From: Kosakonia pseudosacchari
GTDB lineage: Bacteria; Pseudomonadota; Gammaproteobacteria; Enterobacterales; Enterobacteriaceae
Length of the DNA stretch: 64,000 bases
NCBI RefSeq assembly: GCF_900184035.1
Contig: NZ_FXWP01000025.1
Span: 186,001 to 250,000 of the forward strand
Reading direction: 5' to 3'
Part shown: one piece after another, positions 19,483-29,885 of the stretch
Layout of the letters: every line of letters starts with the position of its first letter
Numbering within the stretch: the first letter of the stretch is position 1
Notes under the pieces: generated by a model
The model's input: the letters and a program-made list of their open reading frames with translations, nothing else
Told to the model about the DNA's origin: nothing
Database searches by the model: none
Position numbers and translations under genes: made by a program

Positions 19483-19509
19483 GAAAGCCGCGAACAGGTC
19501 GCGGCTTTC
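19483..19509. terminator. Hairpin between IclR gene and ruvX
   Basis: GAAAGCCGCG and CGCGGCTTTC give a 10-bp stem between two convergent genes. A T-rich run is part of the stem only, so termination strength is uncertain. Confidence 0.5.
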
Positions 19510-19549
19510 GTCGGGTCAGTAAGGGGGAGAGCTGCTGGTCGGGGCAGGT

Positions 19550-19966
19550 TCAGAAATGTTGTTCGAAGTAGCTCTCAAGGATGATGACGGCGGAAGCGGA
19601 ATCGACACTTCCCTTGTCGAGCGCGCGAAAACCGCCGCGTTCGAACAGCCCGGCGCGGGCTTCTACGGTGCTTAAGCGCTCATCATGCAGCGTCACCTGC
19701 ACGCCAAAACGGCCATGAACTTTGTTGGCAAAGTTACGGGCACGAGCGGTAAGTGGTTGCTCGGTGCCGTCCATATTCAACGGCAAACCCACAATCACAG
19801 ACTCGGGCTGCCACTCTTTTAACAGCTTTTCGATAAGCTTCCAGTCCGGCGTGCCGTCCTGCGCTTTCAGCGCGCTGAGTGGGCGAGCCGTACCCGTGAT
19901 GCGCTGCCCGATGGCAACGCCAATGCTTTTGGTGCCGAAATCAAAGGCTAACAGGGTTCCGCTCAT
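19550..19966 (-). CDS. ruvX: RuvX/YqgF Holliday junction resolvase-like protein
   Basis: The 138-residue RNase H-fold protein, essential in E. coli, is implicated in processing the 5' end of pre-16S rRNA and proposed as a Holliday junction resolvase. The first acidic motif is [17 protein letters not shown] and the conserved [27 protein letters not shown] and [17 protein letters not shown] are present. It overlaps yqgE (TGATG) and follows yqgE-gshB in the conserved order. Confidence 0.95.
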   Translation of the reverse strand: MSGTLLAFDFGTKSIGVAIGQRITGTARPLSALKAQDGTPDWKLIEKLLKEWQPESVIVGLPLNMDGTEQPLTARARNFANKVHGRFGVQVTLHDERLSTVEARAGLFERGGFRALDKGSVDSASAVIILESYFEQHF

Positions 19967-20529
19967 CAGGCGTGTCCCGCCACGCCAGGCATGGTAGAGA
20001 TATCAATACCGATAAGTTTGGCCGCTTCACGCCAGCGATCGGCGATCGGCGTTTTAAACAGAATGTTGAGATCCGCAGGCGCAGTGAGCCAGGCGTTATC
20101 AAGGATCTCCTCCTCGAGCTGCCCTTTCTCCCACGAGGCATAGCCCAGCGCAACCAGCACTTCGCTCGGTTGCTCTGCCGTGCCAAGGGTCTCCAGCACA
20201 TCGCGCGAGGTGGTGATGACGGTGTTATCTGACACGCGGATGCTCGACGAGAATGCCGCCGGTGGCGTGTGCAGAATAAAACCGCGATCTTCGGCCAACG
20301 GGCCGCCAAGCAGCACCGGTTTATCCAGGCGGATTGCCGGATCGCGTTCTGTGGGCTGGATTTTGAGTTTTTCCAGAACACCTTCCACTTTCAGGTTTTC
20401 CAGCGGCTTATTAATAATCAGCCCCATCGCACCTTCATCGTTGTACTCGCAAATGTAAACCACGGAGCGACGAAAGAGAGGATCCTGAAGAGCAGGCATG
20501 GCAATAAGAAAGTGATGCTGTAAATTCAT
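19966..20529 (-). CDS. yqgE: YqgE family protein (DUF179/AlgH)
   Basis: The 187-residue protein is of the UPF0301/AlgH family; the molecular role is unknown. It starts at [17 protein letters not shown], the family start, not the ATG 27 bp upstream. [28 protein letters not shown] and [18 protein letters not shown] are diagnostic. It lies between gshB and ruvX on the same strand with a coupled ruvX start. Confidence 0.94.
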   Translation of the reverse strand: MNLQHHFLIAMPALQDPLFRRSVVYICEYNDEGAMGLIINKPLENLKVEGVLEKLKIQPTERDPAIRLDKPVLLGGPLAEDRGFILHTPPAAFSSSIRVSDNTVITTSRDVLETLGTAEQPSEVLVALGYASWEKGQLEEEILDNAWLTAPADLNILFKTPIADRWREAAKLIGIDISTMPGVAGHA

Positions 20530-20650
20530 TGTCAGAGGTTCTGTTTCCTGGTTCAAAAAAGCGACAGCTTAGTATGGGGGGAAAGCGGAGTGCTGTCACT
20601 AGCCAAAGCTGGCGAGGGGCGGGATCCGTCCCGCACCCTTGATATGACAG

Positions 20651-21598
20651 TTATTTTCCGAGGCGTTTCTCGATAGCGTCCATCAACATACCGGTAATGG
20701 AGATCGGGAATTCCGCTTCGATTTCGCGAATGCAGGTTGGGCTGGTGACGTTAATTTCGGTCAGGCGATCGCCGATAATATCCAGGCCGACAAAGATCAA
20801 CCCTTTGGCTTTCAGCACCGGCGCGACTTTACGCGCGATGGCCCAGTCGCTTTCGCTTAACGGGCGCGGTTCGCCGCGTCCACCTGCGGCGAGGTTTCCT
20901 CGAGTTTCACCGCCCTGTGGAATGCGTGCCAGGCAGTAAGGCACCGGTTCGCCATCAACGACCAGCACACGTTTGTCGCCATCTTTGATGGCGGGCAGGT
21001 AGTTCTGCGCCATGCAGTAGCGGCTACCCAGCTCGGTCAGCGTTTCAGCGATAACCGAGAGGTTTGGATCGCCCTCTTTAACGCGGAAAATTGAAGTGCC
21101 GCCCATGCCGTCCAACGGCTTAAGAATGATGTCGGTGTGCTTTTGCCAGAAGGCTTTCAGTTGCGCTTTGTTGCGCGTAACCAACGTTTCCGGGGTTAGT
21201 TCCGGGAACCAGGCGGTAAACAGCTTTTCGTTGCAGTCGCGCAGGCTCTGCGGTTTGTTCACGATCAGCGTGCCTTTTTCTTCCGCGCGTTCAAGGATGT
21301 ACGTCGCATAAATATATTCGGTATCGAATGGTGGATCTTTACGCATCAGGATGGTGTCCAGCTCAGCGAGAGCCATATCCTGTTCGCTGCCGAATTCATA
21401 CCATTTGTCGTAATTATGTTCGACGGACAAGGTGCGGGTACGGGCGCGAGCTTCACCGTTAATCAGATAAAGATCCGCCATCTCCATATAGTGCAGCTCA
21501 TAGCCGCGGCGCTGAGCTTCCAGCAGCATGGCGAAGCTGGAGTCTTTTTTGATATTGATGTCCGCGATGGGATCCATCACGATGCCGAGCTTGATCAT
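20651..21598 (-). CDS. gshB: Glutathione synthetase
   Basis: The 315-residue ATP-grasp ligase joins gamma-glutamylcysteine and glycine to make glutathione. The N-terminus MIKLGIVMDPIADINIKKDS at 21598 is the family start. The ATP-grasp parts include IILKPLDGMGGTSIFRVKEG and FVGLDIIGDRLTEINVTSPT, the latter with metal-binding residues. It lies 13 bp after rsmE on the same strand, as in E. coli. Confidence 0.96.
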   Translation of the reverse strand: MIKLGIVMDPIADINIKKDSSFAMLLEAQRRGYELHYMEMADLYLINGEARARTRTLSVEHNYDKWYEFGSEQDMALAELDTILMRKDPPFDTEYIYATYILERAEEKGTLIVNKPQSLRDCNEKLFTAWFPELTPETLVTRNKAQLKAFWQKHTDIILKPLDGMGGTSIFRVKEGDPNLSVIAETLTELGSRYCMAQNYLPAIKDGDKRVLVVDGEPVPYCLARIPQGGETRGNLAAGGRGEPRPLSESDWAIARKVAPVLKAKGLIFVGLDIIGDRLTEINVTSPTCIREIEAEFPISITGMLMDAIEKRLGK

Positions 21599-21611
21599 TC
21601 TGCTTCTCCTT

Positions 21612-22343
21612 TCAACCCAGGTCGCCGAAGCGCACCTGAAGCGCGGTGATGGCGGTAAGCGCCGTAGTCTCTGTGCGTAGCACACGGGGGCCTAACAAAA
21701 TATCGGTGAACTGATAGCGCGCGGTCATCGCAATCTCGTCGGCGGATAACCCACCCTCCGGGCCAATCAGTAAGCGCACGCGTTCAACGGGCAGCGGCAG
21801 CGTATTGATGCTCTGGCTGGCGCGCGGGTGCAGGTTTAGCTTTAAGCCTGCTTCCTCTTCGGCGCACCAGGCTTCGAGATCCATGGCCGGGCGAATTTCC
21901 GGCACCCGATTGCGACCGCACTGTTCACAAGCGGCAATGGCGATTTTTTGCCACTGCTGAAGCTTCTTATTCAGACGTTCAGCATCCAGTTTAACCCCGC
22001 AGCGCTCAGAAAAAAGTGGCGTAATGAGGCTTACCCCAAGCTCAATCGATTTCTGGATAGTGAATTCCATTTTTTCACCACGCGACATCACCTGGCCCAG
22101 GTGAATATGAAGCGGCGATTCACGATCGTCCACTTCACTGCCAAGGATTTTCACCACCACGCTTTTTTTATCGGCGCGGACAATTTCGGCCTCAAAAACC
22201 TGATTAGAGCCGTCGAAAAGCTGAATGGCCTGGCCTGGTCCCATACGCAGCACGCGTCCGACATGGTTGGCGGCATCGTCGCTGAGGGCAATCTCATGGC
22301 CTGGCTGGATTAGTTCTGGGTGGTGGATGCGGGGAATGCGCAT
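21612..22343 (-). CDS. rsmE: 16S rRNA (uracil1498-N3)-methyltransferase
   Basis: The 243-residue SPOUT-class enzyme methylates U1498 of 16S rRNA. The N-terminal PUA-like part starts [15 protein letters not shown], and the knotted SAM site is shown by [14 protein letters not shown] and [19 protein letters not shown]. It is followed by gshB, 13 bp apart. Confidence 0.95.
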   Translation of the reverse strand: MRIPRIHHPELIQPGHEIALSDDAANHVGRVLRMGPGQAIQLFDGSNQVFEAEIVRADKKSVVVKILGSEVDDRESPLHIHLGQVMSRGEKMEFTIQKSIELGVSLITPLFSERCGVKLDAERLNKKLQQWQKIAIAACEQCGRNRVPEIRPAMDLEAWCAEEEAGLKLNLHPRASQSINTLPLPVERVRLLIGPEGGLSADEIAMTARYQFTDILLGPRVLRTETTALTAITALQVRFGDLG

Positions 22344-22424
22344 GGTATTTCGAATCCGCTTAGGTTGCAGCCCCGGCCGGGATTGACGGACGGGGCGGGC
22401 TTTAACAAATGCCGCTAGTGTAGG

Positions 22425-23123
22425 TTAGCTCTTTCGCGCCATGCAAGCGCGCTGCACGTAAGGGTTATGGTTGCCCTGCACATTGGCGATGCGCTCATCA
22501 CGTTTGCACTCCCAGTCTGTGACCGGATAAAGCTTGTCCCAGGCGGTGAAAAGCTGGGTTTGCTGGCGGGAAAGGTTGAGTTGATACTGGTCGCGCATAT
22601 AGAAATAGGTACGCGCAATTGCGCCACGCGCGCGAACAGGCGGTTCAGCGAGCTTCGCTTTGAAATCAATTTTCATGCCGCACTGACCGTACTGACTTTC
22701 GCCGCCGTTCCATTGACCGTACATAAAGTTGCCGCGATCGCCGTTTACCTCGCCGACAGCGGGTTGCAGGTTGTGCATATCGCTTTCGATTTTGCGGTAC
22801 ACCGGATCTTTGGCGCAGTTTTTACGCCCGCCATCCTGCCAGCACTGGCGCAGATGGCCGAACTGCCAGGCGGGCATAACATGCTCCCATTCGACCCGGC
22901 TGGCGCGGTTTTCGTTTTTACGCACCTGGTAGCCGCAAGACGCGAGGTCGATAACCCCTTTTTTACCCTGCCAGTTGATTTTACAGCCGCAGTAGAAATC
23001 GCCCGGCACATCGGCGTTAACTTTGACGCCCGCCGCTTTGGCCTGGGCAAAACTGTTGATGCCGTCCGCTGCGAAGGCGGGAACAGCAATCAGCGCGAAG
23101 AAGAGTGAGATAAAACGAAACAT
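22425..23123 (-). CDS. endA: Endonuclease I (periplasmic DNase)
   Basis: The 232-residue periplasmic DNA endonuclease gives double-strand breaks and is inhibited by RNA. The signal peptide [19 protein letters not shown] ends near residue 19, which fixes the start at 23123. The beta-beta-alpha-metal site is seen in [14 protein letters not shown] and [19 protein letters not shown]. Several cysteines (CGCKINW, CQDGG-type region) fit disulfide formation in the periplasm. The frame is intact. Confidence 0.95.
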   Translation of the reverse strand: MFRFISLFFALIAVPAFAADGINSFAQAKAAGVKVNADVPGDFYCGCKINWQGKKGVIDLASCGYQVRKNENRASRVEWEHVMPAWQFGHLRQCWQDGGRKNCAKDPVYRKIESDMHNLQPAVGEVNGDRGNFMYGQWNGGESQYGQCGMKIDFKAKLAEPPVRARGAIARTYFYMRDQYQLNLSRQQTQLFTAWDKLYPVTDWECKRDERIANVQGNHNPYVQRACMARKS

Positions 23124-23210
23124 GGCGAACTCCCTGTCAAAACGAGTTCGCAACGTAGCGGAAGCTGTTGCCTGATGCAATCAGTTCGCGCGGAAAACTT
23201 CTTAATGGAT

Positions 23211-23717
23211 TCAGTTACTCGCGCCAGCAGCTAGTGGCTCGCCGCAGTGTACGCAGCGGTAAACCGCCTCACCGCGCAGCACGCGATTGTGGCGTCGCAC
23301 CGTTAACTGGTGCTGCTGACATTTGCAATGGTATGGGAAAGTATTGGATCGCACAGATTCCAGTTCGAACTGATGGGTGCGGCGAGCGGGCACACCGAGC
23401 ACGCTCTCCATCATCCACTTCCACTCTTTGCCGTGCGGTGCGACACGACCAAAGTGCTTCCACACCAGCAAATGCGCCAGTTCGTGAGGAACCACCTCTT
23501 CAATAAACGCCTGCTGGTTTTCGAGCAGCAGAACGGGATTCAGCCGGATTTCGTAATCGGCCAGCCAGGCGGTGCCTGCCGCCGTGCCGCGCTGCTGATA
23601 GACCAGTTTCGGTTCCGGGTAGTTACGTCCCAGTTTCAGGTTCGCTTGCGCGAGTTTATCCCGCAGGCTGCGCATCACGGCTTGCTGAAGGGCGATTGGG
23701 AGACGGGGTGTTTTCAT
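23211..23717 (-). CDS. sprT: SprT family zinc metalloprotease-like protein
   Basis: The 168-residue cytoplasmic protein of the SprT/Spartan family has the metalloprotease motif HELAH (in [16 protein letters not shown], about residue 78) and a C-terminal zinc ribbon ([10 protein letters not shown] and [10 protein letters not shown]). Its physiological role in enterobacteria is unclear. It lies between endA and galP. Confidence 0.94.
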   Translation of the reverse strand: MKTPRLPIALQQAVMRSLRDKLAQANLKLGRNYPEPKLVYQQRGTAAGTAWLADYEIRLNPVLLLENQQAFIEEVVPHELAHLLVWKHFGRVAPHGKEWKWMMESVLGVPARRTHQFELESVRSNTFPYHCKCQQHQLTVRRHNRVLRGEAVYRCVHCGEPLAAGASN

Positions 23718-23767
23718 AAGTGCAGAGAATAGGTGGGGTGGGGCAGGAGTGCAACAGGCAAAAAGTA

Positions 23768-23793
23768 AAGGCTTCCTCCGCAGAGGAAGCCTT
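23768..23793 (-). terminator. galP terminator
   Basis: An 11-bp stem AAGGCTTCCTC/GAGGAAGCCTT just past the galP stop is followed on the minus strand by TTACTTTTTGCC. Confidence 0.85.
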
Positions 23794-23798
23794 GAAGG

Positions 23799-25193
23799 TT
23801 AGTTGTGGGAGCCAATTTCGCGCAGCGGACGGCCACGCATCAGGTTACGCTCAATGTGCTCGAGCGAAACATGTTTGGTTTCCGGCACCAGCCACAGTGT
23901 CAGCACGATGAACAGGACGTTCAGGCCGCCGTAAACCCAGAAGGTGTTGGCGTTGCCCAGCGTGTTGAGCATGGTCAGGAACGTTGCCCCGACAATCATG
24001 TTGGCAATCCAGTTGGTGGCGGTGGAGCAGGTGATACCAAAGTCGCGGCCTTTCAGCGGCTGGATTTCGGAACATAGTACCCAAATCAACGGACCGGCGC
24101 TCATGGCGAAGCCAACAATAAACATCAGCAGCATGGCGACAGCAAAGTATTGTGCCGACGGCGAATGGATACCCAGATGCAACATCGTGCCGAGGATGCC
24201 CATGCCCGCTGCCATGACCAAAAAGCCCAGTACCAACGTCGGCTTACGTCCCCAACGATCCACCAGACCGATGGCGATAAAGGTCGCCAGAACGTTAGTC
24301 AGACCCACGATCACCGTGCCCCACATCTGCTCGGTGGTATTGGTGTAGCCCGCCAGTTCAAAGATCTTTGGAGCGTAATACATGATGACGTTCATCCCGG
24401 TGAACTGCTGCATTACCTGTAATAATACGCCCAGGAACACCGCGCGGCGGAAGTTGCTGTTCTCTTTGAACAGTGCCCAACCGGTCTGTTTTACCTGCAG
24501 GCTTTCGCGGATCTCTTCCAGCTCGTTTTTCGCTTCGGCGCTGGTATCGCGCAGGCGCAACAACACCCGTTCGGCATCATGGAAGCGGCGCTTGGCGGCA
24601 AACCAGCGCGGGCTATCCGGCAGGAAGAACACGCCAATCAGCAACAAAATCGCCGGAATGATGATGACGCCCAGCATCCAGCGCCATGCGCCGCTGTAGC
24701 TGAACGCGGTGTCTGAGAGATAAGCGCCCAGAATCCCAATAGTGATCATCAACTGATACATGGAAATCATGCTGCCGCGAATTTTTTCCGGCGCGATTTC
24801 AGAGAGATAGAGTGGCGCAGTATAAGAGGCAATACCAACCGCCAGACCGAGCAGTACGCGGGAAATAATCAGCACTTCCACGTTTGGCGCGGCCGCAGAA
24901 CAGAGCGAACCGATGACAAACAAGATAGCGCCAATCATCAGGCTTTTTTTACGCCCAAGGCGCCAGGAGAGCCAGCCGCTGCCGACGGCGCCAACAGCGG
25001 CACCGAACATCATTGAACTGACCACCCACTCCTGCGTGTGTGCGCTAATCTGAAAATCTTTGGTGATAAAGGGCAACGCACCCGCGATTACCCCAATATC
25101 CAGGCCAAAAAGCAGTCCTGCCAGTGCAGCGAGGAAGCAAACAAAGAAGGTCATTGCCTTGTTTGAATACCCCTGTTTTTTATTGTCAGGCAT
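23799..25193 (-). CDS. galP: Galactose:proton symporter
   Basis: The 464-residue inner-membrane sugar porter of the major facilitator superfamily imports galactose and glucose with protons. Twelve hydrophobic segments are evident. Family motifs are [44 protein letters not shown] and the terminal [17 protein letters not shown] start at MPDNKKQG (25193), 12 bases inside the longest frame. A GalR/GalS-type operator and a CRP-like site lie upstream. Confidence 0.96.
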   Translation of the reverse strand: MPDNKKQGYSNKAMTFFVCFLAALAGLLFGLDIGVIAGALPFITKDFQISAHTQEWVVSSMMFGAAVGAVGSGWLSWRLGRKKSLMIGAILFVIGSLCSAAAPNVEVLIISRVLLGLAVGIASYTAPLYLSEIAPEKIRGSMISMYQLMITIGILGAYLSDTAFSYSGAWRWMLGVIIIPAILLLIGVFFLPDSPRWFAAKRRFHDAERVLLRLRDTSAEAKNELEEIRESLQVKQTGWALFKENSNFRRAVFLGVLLQVMQQFTGMNVIMYYAPKIFELAGYTNTTEQMWGTVIVGLTNVLATFIAIGLVDRWGRKPTLVLGFLVMAAGMGILGTMLHLGIHSPSAQYFAVAMLLMFIVGFAMSAGPLIWVLCSEIQPLKGRDFGITCSTATNWIANMIVGATFLTMLNTLGNANTFWVYGGLNVLFIVLTLWLVPETKHVSLEHIERNLMRGRPLREIGSHN

Positions 25194-25258
25194 TATGCCC
25201 TCCATTCATGTCATTGGTTTTTTCGATGTAAAAGGTAGGCCACTCATCGGTAAAAATA

Positions 25259-25293
25259 CGTGATTTACATCACATGAGTGTAATCGGTTACAT
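25259..25293 (-). promoter_or_regulatory. galP control region: CRP-like site and gal operator
   Basis: CGTGATTTACATCACA (25259-25274) is a near-consensus CRP site. GTGTAATCGGTTACAT (25278-25293) fits the GalR/GalS operator pattern (GTG...CG...TTnCAC) but for the last base. This is in line with the known control of galP by GalR/GalS and CRP in E. coli. Confidence 0.7.
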
Positions 25294-25549
25294 TGCAATA
25301 AGGCCGTCAATGTAAATAAAAGTGTTAATTATTATAGAATTGTTGGGCGATAAAGGAGAGGGGACGCGATGAGTTTCAGACTAAACCGAAACGGAATGTA
25401 ACAACCATGTTGTGTTCGTTTTTCAAAAGGAAAAGTCTGAAAAATCAGCGAAGCGCAGCGGTGTAATCGCTTTCAGATAAATGCGGTGCGGGATAAGTGA
25501 GTATAGGCGCTGGAAAAAATCGCGGCGAAATGAACAGGTGTAAAAAATA
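25294..25549. other. galP-metK intergenic remainder
   Basis: This part of the 402-bp gap holds no convincing gene. A 10-codon frame (ATG 25369) follows AAGGAGAGGGG, but nothing else supports it. Confidence 0.4.
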
Positions 25550-25574
25550 AAAAGGCCAGCACAAGGCTGGCCTG
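25550..25574 (-). terminator. metK terminator
   Basis: AGGCCAGC/GCTGGCCT stem with a 5-base loop; on the minus strand it is followed by TTTTTATTTTTT. Confidence 0.9.
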
Positions 25575-25595
25575 AATAGCAACGCGGTTAGAGAA

Positions 25596-26750
25596 TTATT
25601 CCAGACCGGCGGCTTCACGCAGCAGCGCCGCTTTGTCGGTTTTTTCCCAAGGGAAAGTTTCGCGACCAAAGTGACCGTATGCGGCGGTTTGTTTGTAGAT
25701 CGGATGCAGCAGATCCAGCATCTGAATCAAGCCGTACGGACGCAGATCGAAGAACTCGCGCACCAGCAGCGTCAGCTGTTCGCTGGCGATTTTCTCAGTA
25801 CCGAACGTTTCCACCATGATGGAGGTCGGTTCAGCAACGCCGATAGCATAAGAAACCTGGATTTCGCAACGGTCAGCGAGACCTGCGGCAACGATGTTTT
25901 TCGCAACGTAACGCGCGGCATAAGCAGCGGAACGGTCAACTTTCGACGGATCTTTACCAGAGAAAGCGCCGCCGCCGTGGCGAGCCATACCGCCGTAGGT
26001 ATCAACGATGATTTTACGCCCGGTCAGACCGCAGTCGCCCATTGGGCCACCGATCACGAAACGGCCAGTCGGGTTGATGAAGAATTTGGTCGAGGCATTC
26101 AGCCATTCGGTCGGCAGGATCGGTTTGATGATCTCTTCCATCACCGCTTCTTGCAGGGATTTCTGATCGATATCTTCTGCATGCTGAGTAGACAGAACTA
26201 CCGCGTCGATGCCGACGATTTTGCCGTCGTCATACTGGAACGTTACCTGGCTTTTCGCGTCCGGACGCAGCCACGGCAGCGTGCCGTTTTTACGCACTTC
26301 AGCCTGACGCTCAACCAGACGGTGAGCATAGGTGATCGGCGCAGGCATCAGCACGTCGGTTTCATTGGTCGCATAGCCAAACATCAGGCCCTGGTCGCCA
26401 GCGCCCTGTTCCAGCGGGTCTGCACGGTCAACCCCCTGGTTGATATCCGGAGACTGTTTACCAATTGCGCTCAGTACGGCGCAGGAGTTGGCGTCAAAGC
26501 CCATGTCAGAATGCACATAGCCGATTTCACGTACGGTGTTACGGGTGATCTCTTCGATATCTACCCACGCGCTGGTGGTGATTTCGCCACCTACCAGCAC
26601 CATGCCGGTTTTGACATAGGTTTCACAAGCAACGCGTGCTTTCGGATCCTGCTCGAGGATTGCATCCAGCACGGCATCGGAAATTTGGTCAGCGATTTTG
26701 TCAGGATGCCCTTCAGAGACGGACTCGGACGTAAAAAGGTGTTTTGCCAT
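25596..26750 (-). CDS. metK: S-adenosylmethionine synthetase
   Basis: The 384-residue enzyme makes SAM from methionine and ATP. The N-terminal [20 protein letters not shown] with the [16 protein letters not shown] motif, the P-loop-like [19 protein letters not shown] and the central [15 protein letters not shown] are all present, and the length equals that of E. coli MetK. Tandem MetJ-like boxes lie upstream. A long open frame on the opposite strand (25671-26846) is a shadow. Confidence 0.97.
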   Translation of the reverse strand: MAKHLFTSESVSEGHPDKIADQISDAVLDAILEQDPKARVACETYVKTGMVLVGGEITTSAWVDIEEITRNTVREIGYVHSDMGFDANSCAVLSAIGKQSPDINQGVDRADPLEQGAGDQGLMFGYATNETDVLMPAPITYAHRLVERQAEVRKNGTLPWLRPDAKSQVTFQYDDGKIVGIDAVVLSTQHAEDIDQKSLQEAVMEEIIKPILPTEWLNASTKFFINPTGRFVIGGPMGDCGLTGRKIIVDTYGGMARHGGGAFSGKDPSKVDRSAAYAARYVAKNIVAAGLADRCEIQVSYAIGVAEPTSIMVETFGTEKIASEQLTLLVREFFDLRPYGLIQMLDLLHPIYKQTAAYGHFGRETFPWEKTDKAALLREAAGLE

Positions 26751-26790
26751 AGTAAGTTTTCACCCTGGAGTAATACGGTTAGCTCGAATT

Positions 26791-26814
26791 CTGTGTCCGG
26801 AGGTCTTCGCGTCT
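26791..26814 (-). promoter_or_regulatory. Putative MetJ met-box array upstream of metK
   Basis: Three adjacent 8-mers (CTGTGTCC, GGAGGTCT, TCGCGTCT on the plus strand) resemble the AGACGTCT met box on the minus strand as AGACGCGA, AGACCTCC and GGACACAG. MetJ repression of metK is established in E. coli. Confidence 0.6.
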
Positions 26815-27190
26815 GGCGGACGCGGACTGCAGAAGGTGACACATGAAGTCTGCGTGTTAATCGGTTCTGCGCATACATTCTTCACGTATGGACGGATTAA
26901 CATCTGGATGGCTATTCTAGGTTAACTCTTGACCTTATTGCCAGCGTTTTTTGATGCTCGCCACATCCTGTCACAAATAGTGACGGAAAATTTTCCTGGC
27001 AATGCGGCAAACACAGCTTTTTTATTTTGCATTTTCACCCCGTTATCGGTATAAAACGCCGCGCGCGGCTCATTAAAAAAAGCGCACGGCAGAAACGCTG
27101 TGTCGCCACTTCCAGCCGGGTTAAGCAGTGAATTTAATGGCTTTGGCTTGTCGCGGGTCTTAACGGCTTGCGTGGAGGTGATAAGAGATA
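26815..27190. other. metK-speA intergenic DNA
   Basis: No clear gene is seen between the metK promoter and the candidate leader ORF. A minus-strand open frame (26922-27329, 135 codons) has no ribosome site or recognisable domain. GGAGGTGAT at 27174-27182, a perfect anti-Shine-Dalgarno match, marks the leader ORF that follows. Confidence 0.4.
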
Positions 27191-27334
27191 ATGAAGCGCT
27201 GTTTTCTACAGGACCTGTCGCGTCGTTCTGACGTGCGTTTATTCCCCGCAACCTGCATTTCGAATCTGCAAACCTGCCGATGTTATACCCATTTCGGCGC
27301 TTCTCAGGACTCCAGGGCCGGTAAGGCATTGTGA
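27191..27334 (+). CDS. Candidate 47-codon leader ORF upstream of yqgB-speA
   Basis: ATG at 27191, eight bases after GGAGGTGAT (27174-27182), opens a 47-codon frame ending TGA at 27332-27334. The peptide starts MKRCFLQDLSRRSDVRLF and has several arginines and five cysteines, with no known domain. A stem-loop with a T tract (27351-27372) follows, then yqgB and speA on the same strand. The layout resembles a leader peptide with attenuator, but this is inference; it may be a chance frame. Confidence 0.35.
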   Translation: MKRCFLQDLSRRSDVRLFPATCISNLQTCRCYTHFGASQDSRAGKAL

Positions 27335-27350
27335 TAACTGAACAAGGGCT

Positions 27351-27372
27351 CTCCTGTTAACACAGGGGTTTT
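27351..27372 (+). terminator. Stem-loop with T tract between leader ORF and yqgB
   Basis: CTCCTGT/ACAGGGG forms a 7-bp stem (one G-T pair) around a TAAC loop, followed by TTTTC. It could be a terminator or attenuator ahead of yqgB-speA. Confidence 0.5.
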
Positions 27373-27427
27373 CTCGTGGTTTCGCCGGGCTGTCATACTC
27401 GAGTCCCGATACGTGTTTTACAATGAT

Positions 27428-27610
27428 ATGAATAAGAAACCGGTCGCACAGTCGGTGCTTCAGCATATTGCGCTGAAAAGTCAGGCTGTTTATGGGTTGT
27501 TATCGCTATGTGTCACTGCGATAGTAGTCAACTATTTTACGCTTATGCATTTGCGCGCCGTAGCCGTTGGGCGTCGTGATATGCACAGGGTATACACTTT
27601 CATCTATTGA
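27428..27610 (+). CDS. yqgB: YqgB family small acidic/hydrophobic protein
   Basis: The 60-residue ORF starts [20 protein letters not shown] and contains [20 protein letters not shown], matching the 43-residue E. coli YqgB (KKPVAQ... AYGLLS...AIVVNCFTL) that also precedes speA. It is longer at the C-terminus. A start five codons upstream (27413) is possible. The stop is 8 bp before the speA ATG. Function is unknown. Confidence 0.75.
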   Translation: MNKKPVAQSVLQHIALKSQAVYGLLSLCVTAIVVNYFTLMHLRAVAVGRRDMHRVYTFIY

Positions 27611-27618
27611 GGTTCGTT

Positions 27619-29595
27619 ATGTCTGACGACATGTCTTCGGTTTCGCCTTCGTCAGCAGGCGAACAAGGTGTACTACGTTCCATGCAGGAGGTTGCGATGA
27701 GCTCCCAGGAAGCCAGCAAGATGCTTCGTACTTATAACATTGCCTGGTGGGGCAATAATTACTACGACGTCAACGAGCTGGGTCATATCAGCGTTTGCCC
27801 GGATCCGGACGTTCCAGAAGCCCGTGTCGACCTGGCGCAGCTGGTGAAAGCGCGTGAAGCGCAGGGGCAACGTCTGCCCGCGCTGTTCTGTTTCCCGCAG
27901 ATCCTGCAACACCGTCTGCGTTCGATTAACGCCGCTTTCAAACGTGCGCGTGAATCTTACGGTTACAACGGTGACTATTTCCTGGTTTACCCGATCAAGG
28001 TGAACCAGCATCGCCGCGTGATTGAGTCACTGATCCATTCCGGCGAACCGCTGGGTCTGGAAGCGGGTTCCAAAGCGGAACTGATGGCGGTACTAGCGCA
28101 CGCGGGTATGACCCGTTCGGTGATCGTGTGTAACGGTTATAAAGACCGTGAATACATTCGCCTCGCGCTGATTGGCGAAAAGATGGGCCATAAGGTCTAT
28201 CTGGTGATTGAGAAGATGACCGAAATCGCCATCGTGCTGGAAGAAGCCGAACGCCTGAACGTGATACCGCGTCTTGGCGTACGTGCGCGTCTGGCGTCGC
28301 AGGGTTCCGGTAAATGGCAGTCCTCCGGCGGTGAGAAATCAAAATTTGGTCTGGCGGCAACCCAGGTTCTGCAACTGGTAGAAATGCTGCGCGAGCGCGG
28401 GCGTCTGGATAGCATCCAGTTGCTGCATTTCCACCTCGGTTCGCAGATGGCGAACATTCGCGATATCGCCACCGGCGTGCGTGAATCAGCGCGTTTCTAT
28501 GTTGAGCTGCATAAGCTTGGCGTGAATATTCAGTGCTTCGACGTGGGCGGCGGCCTGGGCGTGGACTATGAAGGTACGCGTTCCCAGTCAGATTGTTCAG
28601 TGAACTATGGCCTGAACGAATACGCCAACAACATCATTTGGGCGATTGGCGATGCGTGTGAAGAGCACGGTCTGCCGCACCCGACGGTGATCACTGAATC
28701 TGGCCGTGCCGTAACTGCGCACCATACTGTGCTGGTTTCCAACATTATTGGCGTTGAGCGTAACGAATACACGCCGGCGACGCCGCCGGCAGACGACGCG
28801 CCGCGTGCGTTACAGAGCATGTGGGAAACCTGGCAGGAGATGCATGAGCCGGGTACGCGCCGTTCGCTGCGCGAATGGCTGCACGACAGCCAGATGGATC
28901 TGCATGATATCCATGTCGGTTACTCTTCCGGCACGTTCAGCCTGCAAGAGCGCGCATGGGCCGAGCAGCTTTATCTGAATATGTGCCACGAAGTGCAAAA
29001 ACAGCTCGATCCGAGCAACCGCGCGCATCGCCCGATTATTGATGAGTTGCAGGAGCGCATGGCGGACAAAATGTACGTCAACTTCTCGCTGTTCCAGTCG
29101 ATGCCGGATGCGTGGGGGATCGATCAACTGTTCCCGGTTCTGCCGCTGGAAGGGTTGAACCACGCGCCGGAACGCCGCGCAGTGTTGCTGGATATTACGT
29201 GTGATTCCGATGGCGCTATCGATCACTACGTGGATGGTGACGGGATTGCGACCACCATGCCGATGCCGGAATACGATCCAGAGAACCCGCCGATGCTGGG
29301 CTTCTTTATGGTCGGTGCTTACCAGGAGATCCTCGGTAATATGCATAACCTGTTCGGCGATACCGAAGCGGTTGACGTGTTTGTCTTCCCGGATGGTAGC
29401 GTTGAAGTGGAGCTTTCTGATGAAGGCGATACCGTGGCGGATATGTTGCAGTACGTGCAGCTCGATCCGAACACGCTGCTGACGCAGTTCCGCGATCAGG
29501 TGAAACAGACCGGGCTTGATGAGACGCTGCAACAGCAGTTCCTCGAAGAGTTCGAAGCCGGGCTTTACGGCTACACCTATCTGGAAGACGAATAA
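27619..29595 (+). CDS. speA: Biosynthetic arginine decarboxylase
   Basis: The 658-residue PLP enzyme converts arginine to agmatine, the first step of the agmatine route to putrescine. The PLP lysine is in [12 protein letters not shown], and other marks are [35 protein letters not shown] and [18 protein letters not shown]. The ATG at 27619 follows GAGG with six bases between and gives the exact E. coli length; the frame extends 12 bases further. In E. coli speB (agmatinase) follows; here it does not. Confidence 0.97.
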   Translation: MSDDMSSVSPSSAGEQGVLRSMQEVAMSSQEASKMLRTYNIAWWGNNYYDVNELGHISVCPDPDVPEARVDLAQLVKAREAQGQRLPALFCFPQILQHRLRSINAAFKRARESYGYNGDYFLVYPIKVNQHRRVIESLIHSGEPLGLEAGSKAELMAVLAHAGMTRSVIVCNGYKDREYIRLALIGEKMGHKVYLVIEKMTEIAIVLEEAERLNVIPRLGVRARLASQGSGKWQSSGGEKSKFGLAATQVLQLVEMLRERGRLDSIQLLHFHLGSQMANIRDIATGVRESARFYVELHKLGVNIQCFDVGGGLGVDYEGTRSQSDCSVNYGLNEYANNIIWAIGDACEEHGLPHPTVITESGRAVTAHHTVLVSNIIGVERNEYTPATPPADDAPRALQSMWETWQEMHEPGTRRSLREWLHDSQMDLHDIHVGYSSGTFSLQERAWAEQLYLNMCHEVQKQLDPSNRAHRPIIDELQERMADKMYVNFSLFQSMPDAWGIDQLFPVLPLEGLNHAPERRAVLLDITCDSDGAIDHYVDGDGIATTMPMPEYDPENPPMLGFFMVGAYQEILGNMHNLFGDTEAVDVFVFPDGSVEVELSDEGDTVADMLQYVQLDPNTLLTQFRDQVKQTGLDETLQQQFLEEFEAGLYGYTYLEDE

Positions 29596-29626
29596 CGCGT
29601 TTTAGTGTCTGACCGGTAACCAACGG

Positions 29627-29666
29627 AATCCCTTCCTCACCAGCGCGGTGCGGGAGGGATTTTTTT
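29627..29666 (+). terminator. speA terminator
   Basis: AATCCCTTCC pairs with GGGAGGGATT across a 15-base loop and is followed by a run of T. Confidence 0.8.
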
Positions 29667-29667
29667 A

Positions 29668-29860
29668 TCAGTAGGTCCAGCAGATCTTCTTCTGGAGGCA
29701 GCTGATATCAGCGGGATAGCGCGCCATCTCACCGCTGACAACATCCTGACGGGGAATCGTGGAATAGAGGTGTTGTCATTTTTCAACGCGTTGCGATCCG
29801 CGCGATCAATCTGGTAATTGATGCGTTTTGTTCGCTGTGCATCTTTTTCAGGTGAAACAA
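29668..29860 (-). pseudogene. Frameshifted gene fragment in the speB position
   Basis: On the minus strand a protein-like stretch (KDAQRTKRINYQIDRADRNA, then LKNDNTSIPR) shifts frame and continues QDVVSGEMARYPADIS CLQKKICWTY to a TGA at 29668-29670. The break lies at ATTCCACG-ATTCCCCG, an 8-bp near duplication; removing one copy restores a single frame. No start codon is seen, so this looks like the 3' end of a lost gene. I do not recognise the family, and it is not speB. Confidence 0.35.
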
Positions 29861-29885
29861 AAAGGGAGGCAGATTGCCTCCCTTT
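29861..29885 (-). terminator. loiP terminator
   Basis: AAAGGGAGGC/GCCTCCCTTT forms a 10-bp stem next to the loiP stop; TTTTTG follows on the minus strand. Confidence 0.85.

Noticed and set aside
25671-26846. 391-codon plus-strand frame opposite metK
   Set aside because: Antisense shadow of metK; no ribosome site and no domain.
26922-27329. 135-codon minus-strand frame in the metK-speA gap
   Set aside because: No ribosome site, no recognised family and low-complexity composition; it overlaps a better supported small frame on the other strand.
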